From NCBI RefSeq assembly GCF_003315235.1, contig NZ_QNRU01000012.1:1-59494 (forward strand): a stretch of DNA of 59,494 nt. Direction: 5' to 3'. The notes below the pieces were generated by a model, which saw only the letters and a list, made by a program, of their open reading frames with translations, had not been told where the DNA came from and searched no databases. This document shows, piece by piece, positions 27,617 to 39,995 of this stretch (positions are counted from its first letter, which is position 1; every line of letters begins with the position of its first letter). The position numbers and the translations under genes were made by a program. The stretch comes from Neisseria gonorrhoeae. GTDB lineage: Bacteria; Pseudomonadota; Gammaproteobacteria; Burkholderiales; Neisseriaceae.

Positions 27617-29023
27617 TTAAAGATTCCGCAGATAGTTCATCAGCAGCGGTACGGGGCGGCCGGTCGCACCTTTTTCCGCTCCGGATTTCCACGCCGTACC
27701 CGCGATGTCAAGGTGCGCCCACGGGTAGCCTTCGGTGAAATAGGACAGGAATGTTGCGGCGGTAATCGTGCCCGCGCCGGGCGTGCCGATATTGGGGATG
27801 TCGGCAAAGTTGGATTTGAGCTGGTCTTTGTAGGTTTCAAAGAGCGGCAGTTGCCACGCTTTGTCGTCCACGTTGTAGGAAGCGGCAAGCAGGCTGTCGA
27901 TCAAATCCTGATTATTGCCCATCACGCCGCTGACATCGTGCCCCAAGGCGACGATGCACGCGCCGGTCAGGGTGGCGACATCGATGACGGCTTTGGGTTT
28001 GAACTGCTCGGCGTAAGTGAGCGCGTCGCACAAAATCAGACGGCCTTCGGCATCGGTGTTCAACACTTCAATCGTCAGCCCTTTCATACTTTTCACAACA
28101 TCGCCCGGTTTGTTGGCTGCACCGGAAGGCATGTTTTCACAAGTGGCGACGATGGCAATCAGATTGATCGGCAGTTGCAGTTTGACGGCGGCGCAGAAGG
28201 TACTGATGACGGTTGCCGCGCCGCACATGTCAAACTTCATTTCGTCCATGTTCAGGCCGGGTTTGAGGGAAATGCCGCCGGTGTCGAAGGTAATGCCTTT
28301 GCCGACCAATACCACAGGCGCGGCTTCTTTGTCGGCCGCACCGAAATAGCTCAGTTCAACCAAATATGGGTCTTCGACGCTGCCTTTGGCAACCGACCAA
28401 AACGAACCCATGTTTTCTTTGATGTAGTCTTTTTCGATGATTTTGGCGTGCGCGCCCAGTTTCTCGGCTTCGGCTTTGGCGGTACGTGCGAGGAACTCAG
28501 GCGTGCATTCGTTCGGTGCGGCATTGCCTAAGTCGCGGCAGAGGCTTTGTCCGTAAACTTGTGCTTCGGCAACGCGCAGGGCTTCTTTGACGGCGGCTTC
28601 GTGTGCGCTGTGGAACACGGCTTGCGAAAATTTGGCGGGCTTGGCTTCTTTTTTGTAGCGGTCGAAACGATATGCAGCGTTGCCGAACGCGATGGCAAAA
28701 GCTTCGGCAACGGCTGCTGCTTGCGCCTCATCAAAGGCGTGAACGTCCACATTGACCGTTTCTTGATTTTGCGCCCATTTGGCGGCTTCGGCGGCGGCTT
28801 TGTTCAGCGCGGCGCGGTCGGTTTTTTCGAGGCGGACGACGGCGACTGCCTGCAAACCGTTGTCCGTCGGGATTTTGGTGTCGGAAAAATTCTGACCCTC
28901 TTCCAAAGCAGAGAAGAGCGCATGTGCGGCGGTGTTGTGCTCGGGTGCTTTGTCGGCACAGACAAATAACTGCGCGCCTGCCTGCTGTTCCTGCAAGATT
29001 TCGGTTTTTGTGCTAAATTCCAC
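27617..29023 (-). CDS. pepA: leucyl aminopeptidase
   Basis: Cytosolic M17 zinc/manganese aminopeptidase, 468 residues. The metal-binding signature [18 protein letters not shown] lies near residues 325-342, with [16 protein letters not shown] and the lysine-containing DMCGAATVI upstream. The frame starts with GTG at 29023 and AGGAGAATAAAC precedes it. It is divergent from lptF, as in many proteobacteria. Related PepA proteins in E. coli also bind DNA; whether this one does is unknown. Confidence 0.95.
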   Translation of the reverse strand: MEFSTKTEILQEQQAGAQLFVCADKAPEHNTAAHALFSALEEGQNFSDTKIPTDNGLQAVAVVRLEKTDRAALNKAAAEAAKWAQNQETVNVDVHAFDEAQAAAVAEAFAIAFGNAAYRFDRYKKEAKPAKFSQAVFHSAHEAAVKEALRVAEAQVYGQSLCRDLGNAAPNECTPEFLARTAKAEAEKLGAHAKIIEKDYIKENMGSFWSVAKGSVEDPYLVELSYFGAADKEAAPVVLVGKGITFDTGGISLKPGLNMDEMKFDMCGAATVISTFCAAVKLQLPINLIAIVATCENMPSGAANKPGDVVKSMKGLTIEVLNTDAEGRLILCDALTYAEQFKPKAVIDVATLTGACIVALGHDVSGVMGNNQDLIDSLLAASYNVDDKAWQLPLFETYKDQLKSNFADIPNIGTPGAGTITAATFLSYFTEGYPWAHLDIAGTAWKSGAEKGATGRPVPLLMNYLRNL

Positions 29024-29196
29024 GTTTATTCTCCTGATTGAGACGGTTGTCGGTAGTTTTCAGACGGCCTTTCGCTCAAAAGACCGTCTGAAGACGGCTG
29101 GCACGATTGTACCCCATTTTTTGAAGCACCGTCTGAAACCTTGCGCGGACAATCCGCCTGCGCCGAACCGCTTACCGCCCCCCTGACCGCGATTTT

Positions 29197-30312
29197 ATGA
29201 TTTATCAAAGAAACCTCATCAAAGAACTCTCTTTTACCGCCGTCGGCATTTTCGTCGTCCTCTTGGCGGTGTTGGTGTCCACGCAGGCGATCAACCTGCT
29301 TGGCCGCGCAGCTGACGGGCGTGTCGCCATCGATGCCGTGTTGGCCTTAGTCGGCTTCTGGGTCATCGGTATGACCCCGCTTTTGCTGGTGTTGACCGCA
29401 TTCATCAGCACGCTGACCGTATTGACCCGCTACTGGCGCGACAGCGAAATGTCGGTCTGGCTATCCTGCGGATTGGCGTTGAAACAGTGGATACGCCCCG
29501 TCATGCAGTTTGCCGTGCCGTTTGCCATCCTGATTGCCGTCATGCAGCTTTGGGTGATACCGTGGGCGGAACTGCGCAACCGCGAATATGCCGAAATTTT
29601 GAAGCAGAAGCAGGAATTGTCTTTGGTGGAAGCCGGCGAGTTCAATAACTTGGGCAAGCGCAACGGCAGGGTTTATTTCGTCGAAACCTTTGACACCGAA
29701 TCCGGCATCATGAAAAACCTGTTCCTGCGCGAACAGGACAAAAACGGCGGCGACAACATCATCTTCGCCAAAGAAGGTAACTTCTCGCTGAACGACAACA
29801 AACGCACGCTCGAATTGCGCCACGGCTACCGTTACAGCGGCACGCCCGGACGCGCCGACTACAATCAGGTTTCCTTCCAAAAACTCAACCTGATTATCAG
29901 CACCACGCCCAAACTTATCGACCCCGTTTCCCACCGCCGCACCATTTCGACCGCCCAACTGATTGGCAGCAGCAATCCGCAACATCAGGCAGAATTGATG
30001 TGGCGCATCTCGCTGACCGTCAGCGTCCTCCTGCTCTGCCTACTCGCCGTGCCGCTTTCCTATTTCAACCCGCGCAGCGGACATACCTACAATATCTTGA
30101 TTGCCATCGGTTTGTTTTTAATTTACCAAAACGGGCTGACCCTGCTTTTTGAAGCCGTGGAAGACGGCAAAATCCATTTTTGGCTCGGACTGCTGCCTAT
30201 GCACATCATCATGTTCGTCATCGCAATCGTACTTCTGCGCGTCCGCAGTATGCCCAGCCAGCCCTTCTGGCAGGCGGTTGGCAAAAGTCTGACATTGAAA
30301 GGCGGAAAATGA
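29197..30312 (+). CDS. lptF: lipopolysaccharide export permease LptF
   Basis: 371-residue inner-membrane protein of the LptB2FG complex that lifts lipooligosaccharide to the transport bridge. It has an N-terminal MIYQRNLIKELSFTAVG coupling helix, three helices, a periplasmic beta-jellyroll (about residues 130-265, including ELRHGYRYSGTPG) and three C-terminal helices (VSVLLLCLLAVPLSYFNPRS). It overlaps lptG by ATGA, so the two are translationally coupled. Confidence 0.94.
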   Translation: MIYQRNLIKELSFTAVGIFVVLLAVLVSTQAINLLGRAADGRVAIDAVLALVGFWVIGMTPLLLVLTAFISTLTVLTRYWRDSEMSVWLSCGLALKQWIRPVMQFAVPFAILIAVMQLWVIPWAELRNREYAEILKQKQELSLVEAGEFNNLGKRNGRVYFVETFDTESGIMKNLFLREQDKNGGDNIIFAKEGNFSLNDNKRTLELRHGYRYSGTPGRADYNQVSFQKLNLIISTTPKLIDPVSHRRTISTAQLIGSSNPQHQAELMWRISLTVSVLLLCLLAVPLSYFNPRSGHTYNILIAIGLFLIYQNGLTLLFEAVEDGKIHFWLGLLPMHIIMFVIAIVLLRVRSMPSQPFWQAVGKSLTLKGGK

Positions 30313-31379
30313 ACCTGATTTCACGTTACATCATCCGCCAAATGGCGGTTATGGCGGTTTACGCGCTCCTTGCCTTCCTCGCTTTGTACAGCTTTTTTGA
30401 AATCCTGTACGAAACCGGCAACCTCGGCAAAGGCAGTTACGGCATATGGGAAATGCTGGGCTACACCGCCCTCAAAATGCCCGCCCGCGCCTACGAACTC
30501 ATGCCCCTCGCCGTCCTCATCGGCGGACTGGCCTCTCTCAGCCAGCTTGCCGCCGGCAGCGAACTGGCCGTCATCAAAGCCAGCGGCATGAGCACCAAAA
30601 AGCTGCTGTTGATTCTGTCTCAGTTCGGTTTTATTTTTGCTATTGCCGCCGTCGCGCTCGGCGAATGGGTTGCGCCCACGCTGAGCCAAAAAGCCGAAAA
30701 CATCAAAGCCGCCGCCATTAACGGCAAAATCAGCACCGGCCATACCGGCCTTTGGCTGAAAGAAAAAAACAGCATTATCAATGTGCGCGGAATGTTGCCC
30801 GACCATACGCTTTTGGGCATCAAAATTTGGGCGCGCAACGATAAAAACGAATTGGCAGAGGCAGTGGAAGCCGATTCCGCCGTTTTGAACAGCGACGGCA
30901 GCTGGCAGTTGAAAAACATCCGCCGCAGCATCATGGGTACAGACAAAATCGAAACATCCGCCGCCGCCGAAGAAACTTGGCCGATTGCCGTCAGACGCAA
31001 CCTGATGGACGTATTGCTCGTCAAGCCCGACCAAATGTCCGTCGGCGAGCTGACCACCTACATCCGCCACCTCCAAAACAACAGCCAAAACACCCAAATC
31101 TACGCCATCGCATGGTGGCGTAAACTCGTTTACCCCGTCGCCGCATGGGTCATGGCGCTCGTTGCCTTCGCCTTTACGCCGCAAACCACGCGCCACGGCA
31201 ATATGGGCTTAAAACTCTTCGGCGGCATCTGTCTCGGATTGCTGTTCCACCTTGCCGGCAGGCTCTTCGGGTTTACCAGCCAACTCTACGGCACCCCACC
31301 CTTCCTCGCCGGCGCACTGCCTACCATAGCCTTCGCCTTGCTCGCTGTTTGGCTGATACGCAAACAGGAAAAACGTTGA
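30309..31379 (+). CDS. lptG: lipopolysaccharide export permease LptG
   Basis: 356-residue partner of LptF with the same six-helix plus periplasmic-domain layout (MNLISRYIIRQMAVMAVYAL, then LASLSQLAAGSELAVIKASG and the C-terminal WVMALVAFAFTPQTTRHGNM). The ATG at 30309 overlaps the lptF stop. The coding frame is open further upstream, but only inside lptF. Confidence 0.94.
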   Translation: MNLISRYIIRQMAVMAVYALLAFLALYSFFEILYETGNLGKGSYGIWEMLGYTALKMPARAYELMPLAVLIGGLASLSQLAAGSELAVIKASGMSTKKLLLILSQFGFIFAIAAVALGEWVAPTLSQKAENIKAAAINGKISTGHTGLWLKEKNSIINVRGMLPDHTLLGIKIWARNDKNELAEAVEADSAVLNSDGSWQLKNIRRSIMGTDKIETSAAAEETWPIAVRRNLMDVLLVKPDQMSVGELTTYIRHLQNNSQNTQIYAIAWWRKLVYPVAAWVMALVAFAFTPQTTRHGNMGLKLFGGICLGLLFHLAGRLFGFTSQLYGTPPFLAGALPTIAFALLAVWLIRKQEKR

Positions 31380-31381
31380 AC

Positions 31382-31415
31382 AAATGCCGTCCGAACCTCT
31401 CTTCAGACGGCATTT
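31382..31415 (+). terminator. terminator after lptG
   Basis: AAATGCCGTCCGAA and TTCAGACGGCATTT form a stem with one mismatch, two bases past the lptG stop. Confidence 0.75.
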
Positions 31416-31458
31416 GTTTTCATTGACACATTCCCGCAGACATATAGCCGTTCCCTAT

Positions 31459-31565
31459 TATAGTGGATTAAATTTAAACCGGTACGGCGTTGCCTCGCCT
31501 TGCCGTACTATTTGTACTGTCTGCGGCTTCGCCGCCTTGTCCTGATTTAAATTTAATCCACTATA
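31459..31565. repeat. Correia element (CREE), short type, reverse orientation
   Basis: 107 bases from TATAGTGGATTA to TAATCCACTATA. The internal sequence is the reverse complement of the other copies (GCCTTGCCGTACTATTTG), with AAATTTAAA arms on both sides. It lies upstream of acnB. Confidence 0.95.
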
Positions 31566-31693
31566 CATTACCTGTCATAACAGTTCCATTTTTGTTAAAA
31601 CTAGTCTATGATAGCGGTACAAATGTTGTTTACAATATTTAACGCAGATCATTTGCAACCCGACAAAAGAAAAACGGAAAAAGGAACAAAGAG

Positions 31694-34279
31694 ATGTTAG
31701 AAGCCTATCGTAAAGCCGCCGCCGAGCGCGCCGCCCTCGGCATTCCCGCCCTCCCTTTGAATGCGCAGCAAACCGCCGATTTGGTTGAGCTGCTGAAAAA
31801 CCCGCCCGCAGGCGAAGGCGAGTTCTTGGTCGAGCTGCTTGCCCACCGTGTTCCGCCCGGTGTGGACGATGCCGCCAAAGTCAAAGCCTCATTCCTGGCT
31901 GCCGTTGCCGAAGGCAGCGCATCCAGCCCGCTGGTTTCCCCCAAATATGCGACCGAACTCTTAGGTACGATGCTCGGCGGTTACAATATCCACGCCTTAA
32001 TCGAACTCTTGGACGACGACAAACTCGCGCCCATTGCCGCCAAAGGCTTGAAACATACGCTTCTGATGTTCGATTCCTTCCACGACGTTCAGGAAAAAGC
32101 CGAAAAAGGCAACAAATACGCGCAGGAAGTTTTGCAATCTTGGGCAGATGCCGAATGGTTCGCCTCCCGTGCCAAAGTTCCCGAAAAAATCACCGTTACC
32201 GTCTTCAAAGTTGACGGCGAAACCAATACAGACGACCTCTCTCCCGCGCCCGACGCGTGGAGTCGTCCCGATATTCCGCTGCACGCGCTGGCCATGCTGA
32301 AAAACCCGCGCGACGGCATCACGCCCGACAAACCGGGCGAAGTCGGTCCGATTAAATTGTTGGAAGAACTCAAAGCCAAAGGCCATCCGGTTGCCTACGT
32401 CGGTGACGTGGTCGGTACCGGTTCTTCACGCAAATCCGCGACCAACTCCGTCATTTGGCATACCGGCGAAGACATCCCGTTCGTGCCGAACAAACGCTTC
32501 GGCGGCGTGTGCTTGGGCGGTAAAATCGCGCCGATTTTCTTCAACACTCAAGAAGACTCCGGCGCGCTGCCGATTGAAGTCGATGTTTCCGCGCTGAAAA
32601 TGGGCGATGTCGTCAATATCCTTCCTTATGAAGGTAAAATCGTGAAAAACGGCGAGACTGTTGCCGAGTTTGAATTGAAATCACAAGTATTGCTGGACGA
32701 AGTGCAAGCCGGCGGCCGTATCAACCTGATTATCGGTCGCGGTCTGACCGCCAAAGCGCGCGAAGCCCTGAAACTGCCTGCCTCTACTGCATTCCGCCTG
32801 CCGCAAGCGCCTGCCGAAAGCAAAGTCGGTTTCACCTTGGCGCAAAAAATGGTCGGTCGCGCCTGCGGTCTGCCCGAAGGACAAGGCGTGCGTCCGGGTA
32901 CTTACTGCGAACCGCGCATGACGACGGTCGGCTCGCAAGATACGACCGGGCCGATGACCCGCGACGAGTTGAAAGACTTGGCTTGTTTGGGCTTCTCCGC
33001 CGATATGGTGATGCAGTCTTTCTGCCACACCGCTGCCTATCCGAAACCTGTCGATGTAAAAACCCATAAAGAACTGCCCGCCTTTATTTCTACCCGTGGC
33101 GGCGTGTCCCTGCGTCCGGGCGACGGCGTCATCCACTCGTGGCTCAACCGCCTGCTGTTGCCTGATACAGTCGGTACAGGCGGCGACAGCCACACCCGTT
33201 TCCCCATCGGTATTTCCTTCCCCGCAGGTTCAGGCTTGGTCGCTTTTGCCGCCGCAACGGGCGTAATACCGCTCGATATGCCCGAGTCCGTATTGGTACG
33301 TTTCAGCGGCAAGCTGCAACCGGGCGTAACCCTGCGCGATTTGGTGAACGCCATCCCGCTTTACGCGATTAAACAAGGTTTGCTGACCGTTGCCAAAGCC
33401 GGTAAGAAAAACATCTTCTCCGGCCGCATCCTCGAAATCGAAGGCCTGCCCGATTTGAAAGTGGAACAAGCCTTTGAATTGACCGACGCATCCGCCGAAC
33501 GCTCCGCCGCCGGCTGTACCGTGAAGCTCAATAAAGAGCCGATTATCGAGTACATGAAATCCAACGTCGTGTTGATGAAAAATATGATTGCCAACGGCTA
33601 TCAAGATCCGCGCGCTTTGGAACGCCGCATCAAAGCTATGGAAAAATGGCTGGCAAATCCCGAGTTGCTCGAAGCGGATAAAGATGCCGAATACGCCGCC
33701 GTGATTGAAATCAACATGGACGACATCAAAGAGCCGATTATCGCCTGCCCGAACGACCCGGACGACGTATGCTTTATGTCCGAACGCTCCGGCACCAAAA
33801 TCGACGAAGTGTTCATCGGTTCTTGTATGACCAACATCGGCCACTTCCGCGCCGCCTCCAAACTTTTGGAAGGCAAGAGCGACATCCCCGTCCGCCTGTG
33901 GGTAGCGCCGCCGACCAAAATGGACGCGAAAGAGTTGTCCGACGAAGGTCACTACGGCGTACTCGGCCGCGCCGGCGCGCGTATGGAAATGCCGGGCTGT
34001 TCGTTGTGTATGGGTAACCAAGCCCAAGTACGCGAAGGTGCAACTGTCATGTCCACTTCGACCCGCAACTTCCCGAACCGCTTGGGTAAAAACACCTTCG
34101 TTTACCTCGGCTCGGCAGAGTTGGCGGCGATTTGCTCCAAACTGGGTAAAATCCCGACCGTTGAAGAATATCAAGCCAATATCGGCATCATCAACGAACA
34201 GGGCGATAAAATCTACCGCTATATGAACTTCAACGAAATCGACAGCTACAACGAAGTAGCCGAGACCGTGAATGTTTGA
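31694..34279 (+). CDS. acnB: aconitate hydratase B
   Basis: TCA-cycle aconitase of 861 residues. The 4Fe-4S ligands are seen in [14 protein letters not shown] and [12 protein letters not shown], and the swivel domain lies near the N-terminus, as is characteristic of AcnB ([20 protein letters not shown]). The ATG at 31694 has AAAGAG upstream. The 314-base gap before it holds a Correia element and presumably the promoter. AcnB orthologues can bind mRNA as apo-proteins when iron is short; whether that applies here is unknown. Confidence 0.96.
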   Translation: MLEAYRKAAAERAALGIPALPLNAQQTADLVELLKNPPAGEGEFLVELLAHRVPPGVDDAAKVKASFLAAVAEGSASSPLVSPKYATELLGTMLGGYNIHALIELLDDDKLAPIAAKGLKHTLLMFDSFHDVQEKAEKGNKYAQEVLQSWADAEWFASRAKVPEKITVTVFKVDGETNTDDLSPAPDAWSRPDIPLHALAMLKNPRDGITPDKPGEVGPIKLLEELKAKGHPVAYVGDVVGTGSSRKSATNSVIWHTGEDIPFVPNKRFGGVCLGGKIAPIFFNTQEDSGALPIEVDVSALKMGDVVNILPYEGKIVKNGETVAEFELKSQVLLDEVQAGGRINLIIGRGLTAKAREALKLPASTAFRLPQAPAESKVGFTLAQKMVGRACGLPEGQGVRPGTYCEPRMTTVGSQDTTGPMTRDELKDLACLGFSADMVMQSFCHTAAYPKPVDVKTHKELPAFISTRGGVSLRPGDGVIHSWLNRLLLPDTVGTGGDSHTRFPIGISFPAGSGLVAFAAATGVIPLDMPESVLVRFSGKLQPGVTLRDLVNAIPLYAIKQGLLTVAKAGKKNIFSGRILEIEGLPDLKVEQAFELTDASAERSAAGCTVKLNKEPIIEYMKSNVVLMKNMIANGYQDPRALERRIKAMEKWLANPELLEADKDAEYAAVIEINMDDIKEPIIACPNDPDDVCFMSERSGTKIDEVFIGSCMTNIGHFRAASKLLEGKSDIPVRLWVAPPTKMDAKELSDEGHYGVLGRAGARMEMPGCSLCMGNQAQVREGATVMSTSTRNFPNRLGKNTFVYLGSAELAAICSKLGKIPTVEEYQANIGIINEQGDKIYRYMNFNEIDSYNEVAETVNV

Positions 34280-34314
34280 TCCCCGTCATCCGTATGGAGT
34301 AAGGGATTGACCGC

Positions 34315-34345
34315 AATGCCGTCTGAACAACCTTCAGACGGCATT
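34315..34345 (+). terminator. terminator after acnB
   Basis: AATGCCGTCTGAA and TTCAGACGGCATT flank a 5-base loop, 36 bases past the acnB stop. Confidence 0.8.
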
Positions 34346-34420
34346 GCAACATTCCGCTAACCCTTCTTTCCGCAAACGCTGCAAATACGGCGTTCACGCC
34401 CCCACATAAAGGAAACGACA

Positions 34421-35416
34421 GTGAACCTGAAAAACCGCCATTTTCTGAAACTTTTGGACTTCACGCCGGAAGAAATCACCGCCTACCTCGACCTTGCCGC
34501 CGAGTTGAAAGACGCCAAAAAGGCAGGGCGCGAGATTCAGCGGATGAAAGGGAAAAACATCGCCCTGATTTTTGAAAAAACATCCACGCGCACACGCTGT
34601 GCGTTTGAAGTCGCCGCACGCGACCAAGGCGCGGATGCAACCTATCTGGAACCGTCCGCCAGCCAAATCGGGCACAAAGAAAGCATCAAAGACACGGCGC
34701 GCGTCTTAGGCAGAATGTACGATGCCATCGAATATCGCGGCTTCGCTCAGGAAACTGTCGAAGAATTGGCAAAATATGCGGGCGTACCCGTGTTCAACGG
34801 GCTGACCAACGAGTTCCATCCCACACAAATGCTTGCCGACGCACTGACTATGCGCGAACACAGCGGCAAACCTTTGAACCAAACCGCGTTTGCCTACGTC
34901 GGCGACGCGCGTTACAACATGGGCAATTCCCTGCTGATTTTAGGGGCAAAATTGGGGATGGACGTGCGTATCGGCGCACCTCAAAGCCTGTGGCCGTCTG
35001 AAGGCATTATCGCCGCCGCACACGCCGCCGCCAAAGAAACCGGTGCAAAAATTACCCTGACCGAAAACGCGCATGAAGCCGTCAAAGGTGTCGGTTTCAT
35101 TCATACTGACGTATGGGTCAGCATGGGCGAGCCGAAAGAAGTCTGGCAGGAACGCATCGATTTGCTGAAAGATTACCGCGTTACGCCCGAACTGATGGCG
35201 GCATCGGGCAATCCGCAAGTCAAATTCATGCACTGCCTGCCCGCCTTCCACAACCGCGAAACCAAAGTCGGCGAATGGATTTACGAAACCTTCGGGCTGA
35301 ACGGTGTGGAAGTTACAGAAGAAGTATTCGAAAGTCCGGCCGGCATCGTGTTCGATCAGGCGGAAAACCGTATGCACACGATTAAAGCGGTAATGGTCGC
35401 GGCTCTGGGCGACTGA
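34421..35416 (+). CDS. argF: ornithine carbamoyltransferase
   Basis: 331-residue enzyme of arginine synthesis, making citrulline from ornithine and carbamoyl phosphate. The STRTR carbamoyl-phosphate site is seen in [16 protein letters not shown] near residues 52-67, and HCLPAFHN near 270 supplies the Cys loop. The gene starts with GTG, with AAAGGAAACGACA before it. One uptake sequence lies inside, near 34992. argF of commensal and pathogenic Neisseria is known to be mosaic; that cannot be tested here. Confidence 0.95.
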   Translation: MNLKNRHFLKLLDFTPEEITAYLDLAAELKDAKKAGREIQRMKGKNIALIFEKTSTRTRCAFEVAARDQGADATYLEPSASQIGHKESIKDTARVLGRMYDAIEYRGFAQETVEELAKYAGVPVFNGLTNEFHPTQMLADALTMREHSGKPLNQTAFAYVGDARYNMGNSLLILGAKLGMDVRIGAPQSLWPSEGIIAAAHAAAKETGAKITLTENAHEAVKGVGFIHTDVWVSMGEPKEVWQERIDLLKDYRVTPELMAASGNPQVKFMHCLPAFHNRETKVGEWIYETFGLNGVEVTEEVFESPAGIVFDQAENRMHTIKAVMVAALGD

Positions 35417-35452
35417 CAGAACTGTGCCTGTTTAAATTCATCCGCAACACAG

Positions 35453-35483
35453 ATACCGTCCGAACACGATGTTCAGACGGTAT
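35453..35483 (+). terminator. terminator after argF
   Basis: ATACCGTCCGAAC and GTTCAGACGGTAT form an uptake-like stem with one mismatch, about 37 bases past the argF stop, in the convergent argF-ilvC gap. Confidence 0.7.
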
Positions 35484-35491
35484 CCATATAA

Positions 35492-35520
35492 CAAACTGCC
35501 TACACGATGTGTAGGCAGTC
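35492..35520 (-). terminator. terminator after ilvC
   Basis: ACTGCCTACAC and GTGTAGGCAGT form an 11-base perfect stem with a 4-base loop, 15 bases beyond the ilvC stop on the minus strand, followed by TTTGTTA. Confidence 0.75.
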
Positions 35521-35534
35521 CCGTTTGAAAACAA

Positions 35535-36921
<1,387 letters not shown>

Positions 36922-36942
36922 AAATCTCTCCTGCCGTTCGTT

Positions 36943-36977
36943 TTTCAGACGGCATTCAAATACCATGCCGTCTGAAA
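36943..36977 (-). terminator. DUS-pair hairpin after ilvH
   Basis: TTTCAGACGGCAT and ATGCCGTCTGAAA lie 11 bases past the ilvH stop and form a 13-base stem. It may terminate the ilvIH transcript before the ABM gene. Confidence 0.65.
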
Positions 36978-36987
36978 GGTTACGGCG

Positions 36988-37479
36988 TTAAATTTTCAAA
37001 ATACGCTCACCGCGACCGATGCCGGCCGCACCTGTACGTACGGTTTCCAAAATTTGGGCGCGTCCGACCGTTTCCAAAAAGGAATCCAGCTTGTCGGTCG
37101 AGCCGGTAATTTCAATCGTATAGCTGCGGTCGGTTACGTCGATGATGCTGCCCCGGTAGATTTCGGTCAAGCGTAAAAATTCGTCGCGGTCTTTGCCGGC
37201 GGCACGGACTTTTACCAACATCAGTTCGCGTTCGACAAAACGGCTTTCGTTCAAATCGACCACTTTAATCACTTCAATCAATTTATTGAGTTGCTTGGTG
37301 ATTTGTTCGATAACCTGCTCGTCGCCGTGGGTAACGATGGTCATCCGTGACAGGGTTTTGTCTTCGGTCGGCGCAACCGCCAAAGAATCGATATTGTAAT
37401 CGCGTGCAGAGAACAAACCGACCACGCGGCTCATCGCACCTGATTCGTTTTCGATCAGAACAGATAAGATATGTCGCAT
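36988..37479 (-). CDS. ilvH: acetolactate synthase small (regulatory) subunit
   Basis: 163-residue regulatory subunit with an N-terminal ACT domain (MRHILSVLIENESGAMSRVV and GLFSARDYNIDSLAVAPTED, residues 1-40) that senses valine, and the C-terminal ACT-like domain (ITGSTDKLDSFLETV). It starts 10 bases after ilvI, so the two are co-translated and form the holoenzyme. Confidence 0.95.
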   Translation of the reverse strand: MRHILSVLIENESGAMSRVVGLFSARDYNIDSLAVAPTEDKTLSRMTIVTHGDEQVIEQITKQLNKLIEVIKVVDLNESRFVERELMLVKVRAAGKDRDEFLRLTEIYRGSIIDVTDRSYTIEITGSTDKLDSFLETVGRAQILETVRTGAAGIGRGERILKI

Positions 37480-37489
37480 TTGCCTCTCC

Positions 37490-39217
37490 TTACGCCTTTC
37501 CGTCCGTACGCATATGCGGCGGAAGTACCATTTCGTCCAAACCTTTGCCGTTGCCGACCATAGGCATCACATTCTGTTTCTGGTCGGTCAGGAAGTCGAT
37601 AAACACCAGCCTGTCTTTTTGGTTCAATGCTTCCAACAAGGCACCTTCCACATCAGATTTCTTGTCCACGCGGATGCCGATATGGCCGTATGCCTCGGCA
37701 AGTTTGACGAAATCGGGCAAAGAATCGAAATAGGTTTCCGACTCTCGACCGCCGTAATATATTTCCTGCCACTGGCGTACCATACCCAGATAACCGTTGT
37801 TCAGCGTAATGACGTTAACCGGAATCCGATATTGGAAACAGGTGGACAACTCTTGGATGTTCATCTGGATCGAGCCGTCGCCGGTAATACAGAATACGTC
37901 TTGATCCGGGGCGGCAAGTTTTGCACCAATCGCATAAGGCAGACCCACGCCCATCGTACCCAAACCGCCGGAGTTGAGCCATTGGCGCGGACGTTCGAAA
38001 GGATAATATTGAGCCGCAAACATTTGATGCTGCCCTACATCCGATGTGATGATTGCCGAATTGCCGGTAATCTCGGCAAGCTTCTGAATCACATATTGGG
38101 GCTTGATAATTTCGCTGCCGTTGTCAAACCACAAGCAATCGCGGGAACGCCATTCCTCTATGGTTTTCCACCATTTGCCCAAAGCATCTTCAGACGGCAC
38201 GGACTCTTGTTTTTGCCACAGCGCAACCATCTCGGACAAAATGTTTTTCACGTCGCCGACAATCGGAATGTCCGCCTTCACGCGTTTGGCGATGCTGGAA
38301 GGATCGACATCGATATGGATAACCTTCTTCGCCTTCTCGAAAAATTTGGACGGTACGGAAACCACACGGTCGTCAAAACGCGCACCTACGGCAAGAACGA
38401 CATCCGCATTCTGCATGGCAAGGTTTGCCTCGTAAGTACCGTGCATACCGAGCATACCGAGGAATTGGCGGTCGCCGGAAGGATAAGCGCCCAAGCCCAT
38501 CAGCGTACCCGTGCACGGAGCACCCGTCATTCGGACAAATCGGGTCAGCTCTTCAGAAGCATTACCCAACACCACGCCGCCGCCAAAATAGACGACCGGG
38601 CGTTTGGCAGATGCCAACATCTGCACGGCCTTTTTAATCTGACCGATATGCCCTTGAACAACCGGTTGATACGAACGGATAAAAATGTCTTCCTGAGGAT
38701 AGCTGAATTTCGCCATCGCCTGCGTAACATCTTTCGGGACATCAAGCACCACGGGCCCCGGTCGGCCGCTTGCGGCAATTTGGAACGCCTTTTTAATGGT
38801 TTCCACCAACTCATTGATGTCCGTAACCAAGAAATTGTGTTTGACGCACGGACGGGTAATACCCACCGTATCAACTTCTTGGAACGCATCCGTACCAATC
38901 AGGGAATTGCCTACCTGTCCGCTGATGACCACCATCGGAATCGAATCCGTATAGGCAGTAGCAATACCGGTCAGCGCATTGGTAACGCCCGGGCCGGATG
39001 TAACCAATGCCACGCCCACCTTACCGCTGACGCGCGCATACGCATCTGCCGCGTGTACTGCCGCCTGCTCATGGCGGGTAAGAATGTGTTTGAATTTATT
39101 GAGTTGGAACAGGGCATCGTAGATTTCGATAACCGCACCGCCGGGATAACCGAAAACGTACTCGACGCCTTCGGCTTTGAGACTCTGCACTATGATTTGC
39201 GCGCCTGATAACTGCAT
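37490..39217 (-). CDS. ilvI: acetolactate synthase large (catalytic) subunit
   Basis: 575-residue ThDP enzyme of branched-chain amino acid synthesis (called ilvB or ilvI). Features are the N-terminal FGYPGGAVIEIYDAL and RHEQAAVHAADAYARVSG with the activating Glu, the FAD/central domain, and the ThDP-binding GDGSIQMNIQEL to NNGYLGMVRQWQ near residues 440-480. AGAGGT precedes the ATG. The long AT-rich region upstream (39218-39740) carries its promoter. Confidence 0.95.
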   Translation of the reverse strand: MQLSGAQIIVQSLKAEGVEYVFGYPGGAVIEIYDALFQLNKFKHILTRHEQAAVHAADAYARVSGKVGVALVTSGPGVTNALTGIATAYTDSIPMVVISGQVGNSLIGTDAFQEVDTVGITRPCVKHNFLVTDINELVETIKKAFQIAASGRPGPVVLDVPKDVTQAMAKFSYPQEDIFIRSYQPVVQGHIGQIKKAVQMLASAKRPVVYFGGGVVLGNASEELTRFVRMTGAPCTGTLMGLGAYPSGDRQFLGMLGMHGTYEANLAMQNADVVLAVGARFDDRVVSVPSKFFEKAKKVIHIDVDPSSIAKRVKADIPIVGDVKNILSEMVALWQKQESVPSEDALGKWWKTIEEWRSRDCLWFDNGSEIIKPQYVIQKLAEITGNSAIITSDVGQHQMFAAQYYPFERPRQWLNSGGLGTMGVGLPYAIGAKLAAPDQDVFCITGDGSIQMNIQELSTCFQYRIPVNVITLNNGYLGMVRQWQEIYYGGRESETYFDSLPDFVKLAEAYGHIGIRVDKKSDVEGALLEALNQKDRLVFIDFLTDQKQNVMPMVGNGKGLDEMVLPPHMRTDGKA

Positions 39218-39740
39218 AACGACCTCTTTTATACGGTTTCAAACCAATAGGGACAAACCGCTTTGCCACAGCACCTGTAATGCAATTCCACCAAGCAGCG
39301 ATTTAGGGTACGCGCATTGGGGGAACACGGCAACAGACAGATTATCCAATCAATTGGAAAGGAACACAGAGTTTGTGAAAAAGAGTAAAAACGATAACGC
39401 AAACCGACAGTTCAATCAAGAAAAATCTTTCATCTTTTAATATTTTTTGAAAGCGGAGAAATTTTTTTGAAAGCGGAGAAATTATTGATTGATTTTAAAA
39501 GAATAAAATCAGGAGTACCTTTTTTGAAAGATGGAAATTGTTGACAGTTTGCATGGGGGCAGATGTGAAAGTATCAAGAATTTTAAAATTTACAGGGTTT
39601 CACTCGGGATATTGATTGAACTTGATTTTATTTTTGATATATCAAAAATATTCCCAACCATACTTCCTGAAAATGGCTCATTGCACCGGACGGCATTGAC
39701 AGAACCAAGAGGGCTAACAACGACTTAAATATATTGATTG
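39218..39740. other. ilvI upstream region, no supported gene
   Basis: 523 bases, AT-rich, between ilvI and a Correia element. It has a tandem direct repeat of 20-base period (TTTTTTGAAAGCGGAGAAAT, at about 39443-39462 and 39463-39482). Short open frames occur on both strands but none has a ribosome site, recognisable protein or Neisseria-like codon use. It probably contains the ilvI promoter and control region; I see no convincing leader peptide. Confidence 0.6.
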
Positions 39741-39847
39741 TATAGTGGATTAAATTTAAATCAGGACAAAACGACGAAGCCGCAGACAGTACAGATGGTA
39801 CGGCAAGGCGAGGCAACGCCGTACCGGTTTAAATTTAATCCACTATA
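39741..39847. repeat. Correia element (CREE), short type
   Basis: 107 bases from TATAGTGGATTA to TAATCCACTATA with AAATTTAAA arms on both sides. It lies between the ilvI upstream region and tRNA-Leu. Confidence 0.95.
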
Positions 39848-39910
39848 TTTAGTCTTATCTATTTCATTAAACAGCAATAGACAAAAAAATAACCGCTCCA
39901 AAAGCGGTTG

Positions 39911-39995
39911 TGGTGCCCAGGGTCGGACTCGAACCGACACACCTTGCGGCGGGGGATTTTGAGTCCCCTGCGTCTACCAATTTCGCCACCTGGGC
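39911..39995 (-). tRNA. tRNA-Leu (CAA)
   Basis: An 85-base class II tRNA on the minus strand with encoded CCA. The 5' GCCCAGG pairs with 3' CCTGGGC, the anticodon loop CTCAAAA gives anticodon CAA (reads UUG), there is a variable arm and the T-loop TTCGAGT. It precedes the sco1-like gene divergently. Confidence 0.95.

Noticed and set aside
39531-39728. 65-codon plus-strand frame upstream of ilvI
   Set aside because: No ribosome site, no recognised protein, ends near a Correia element.
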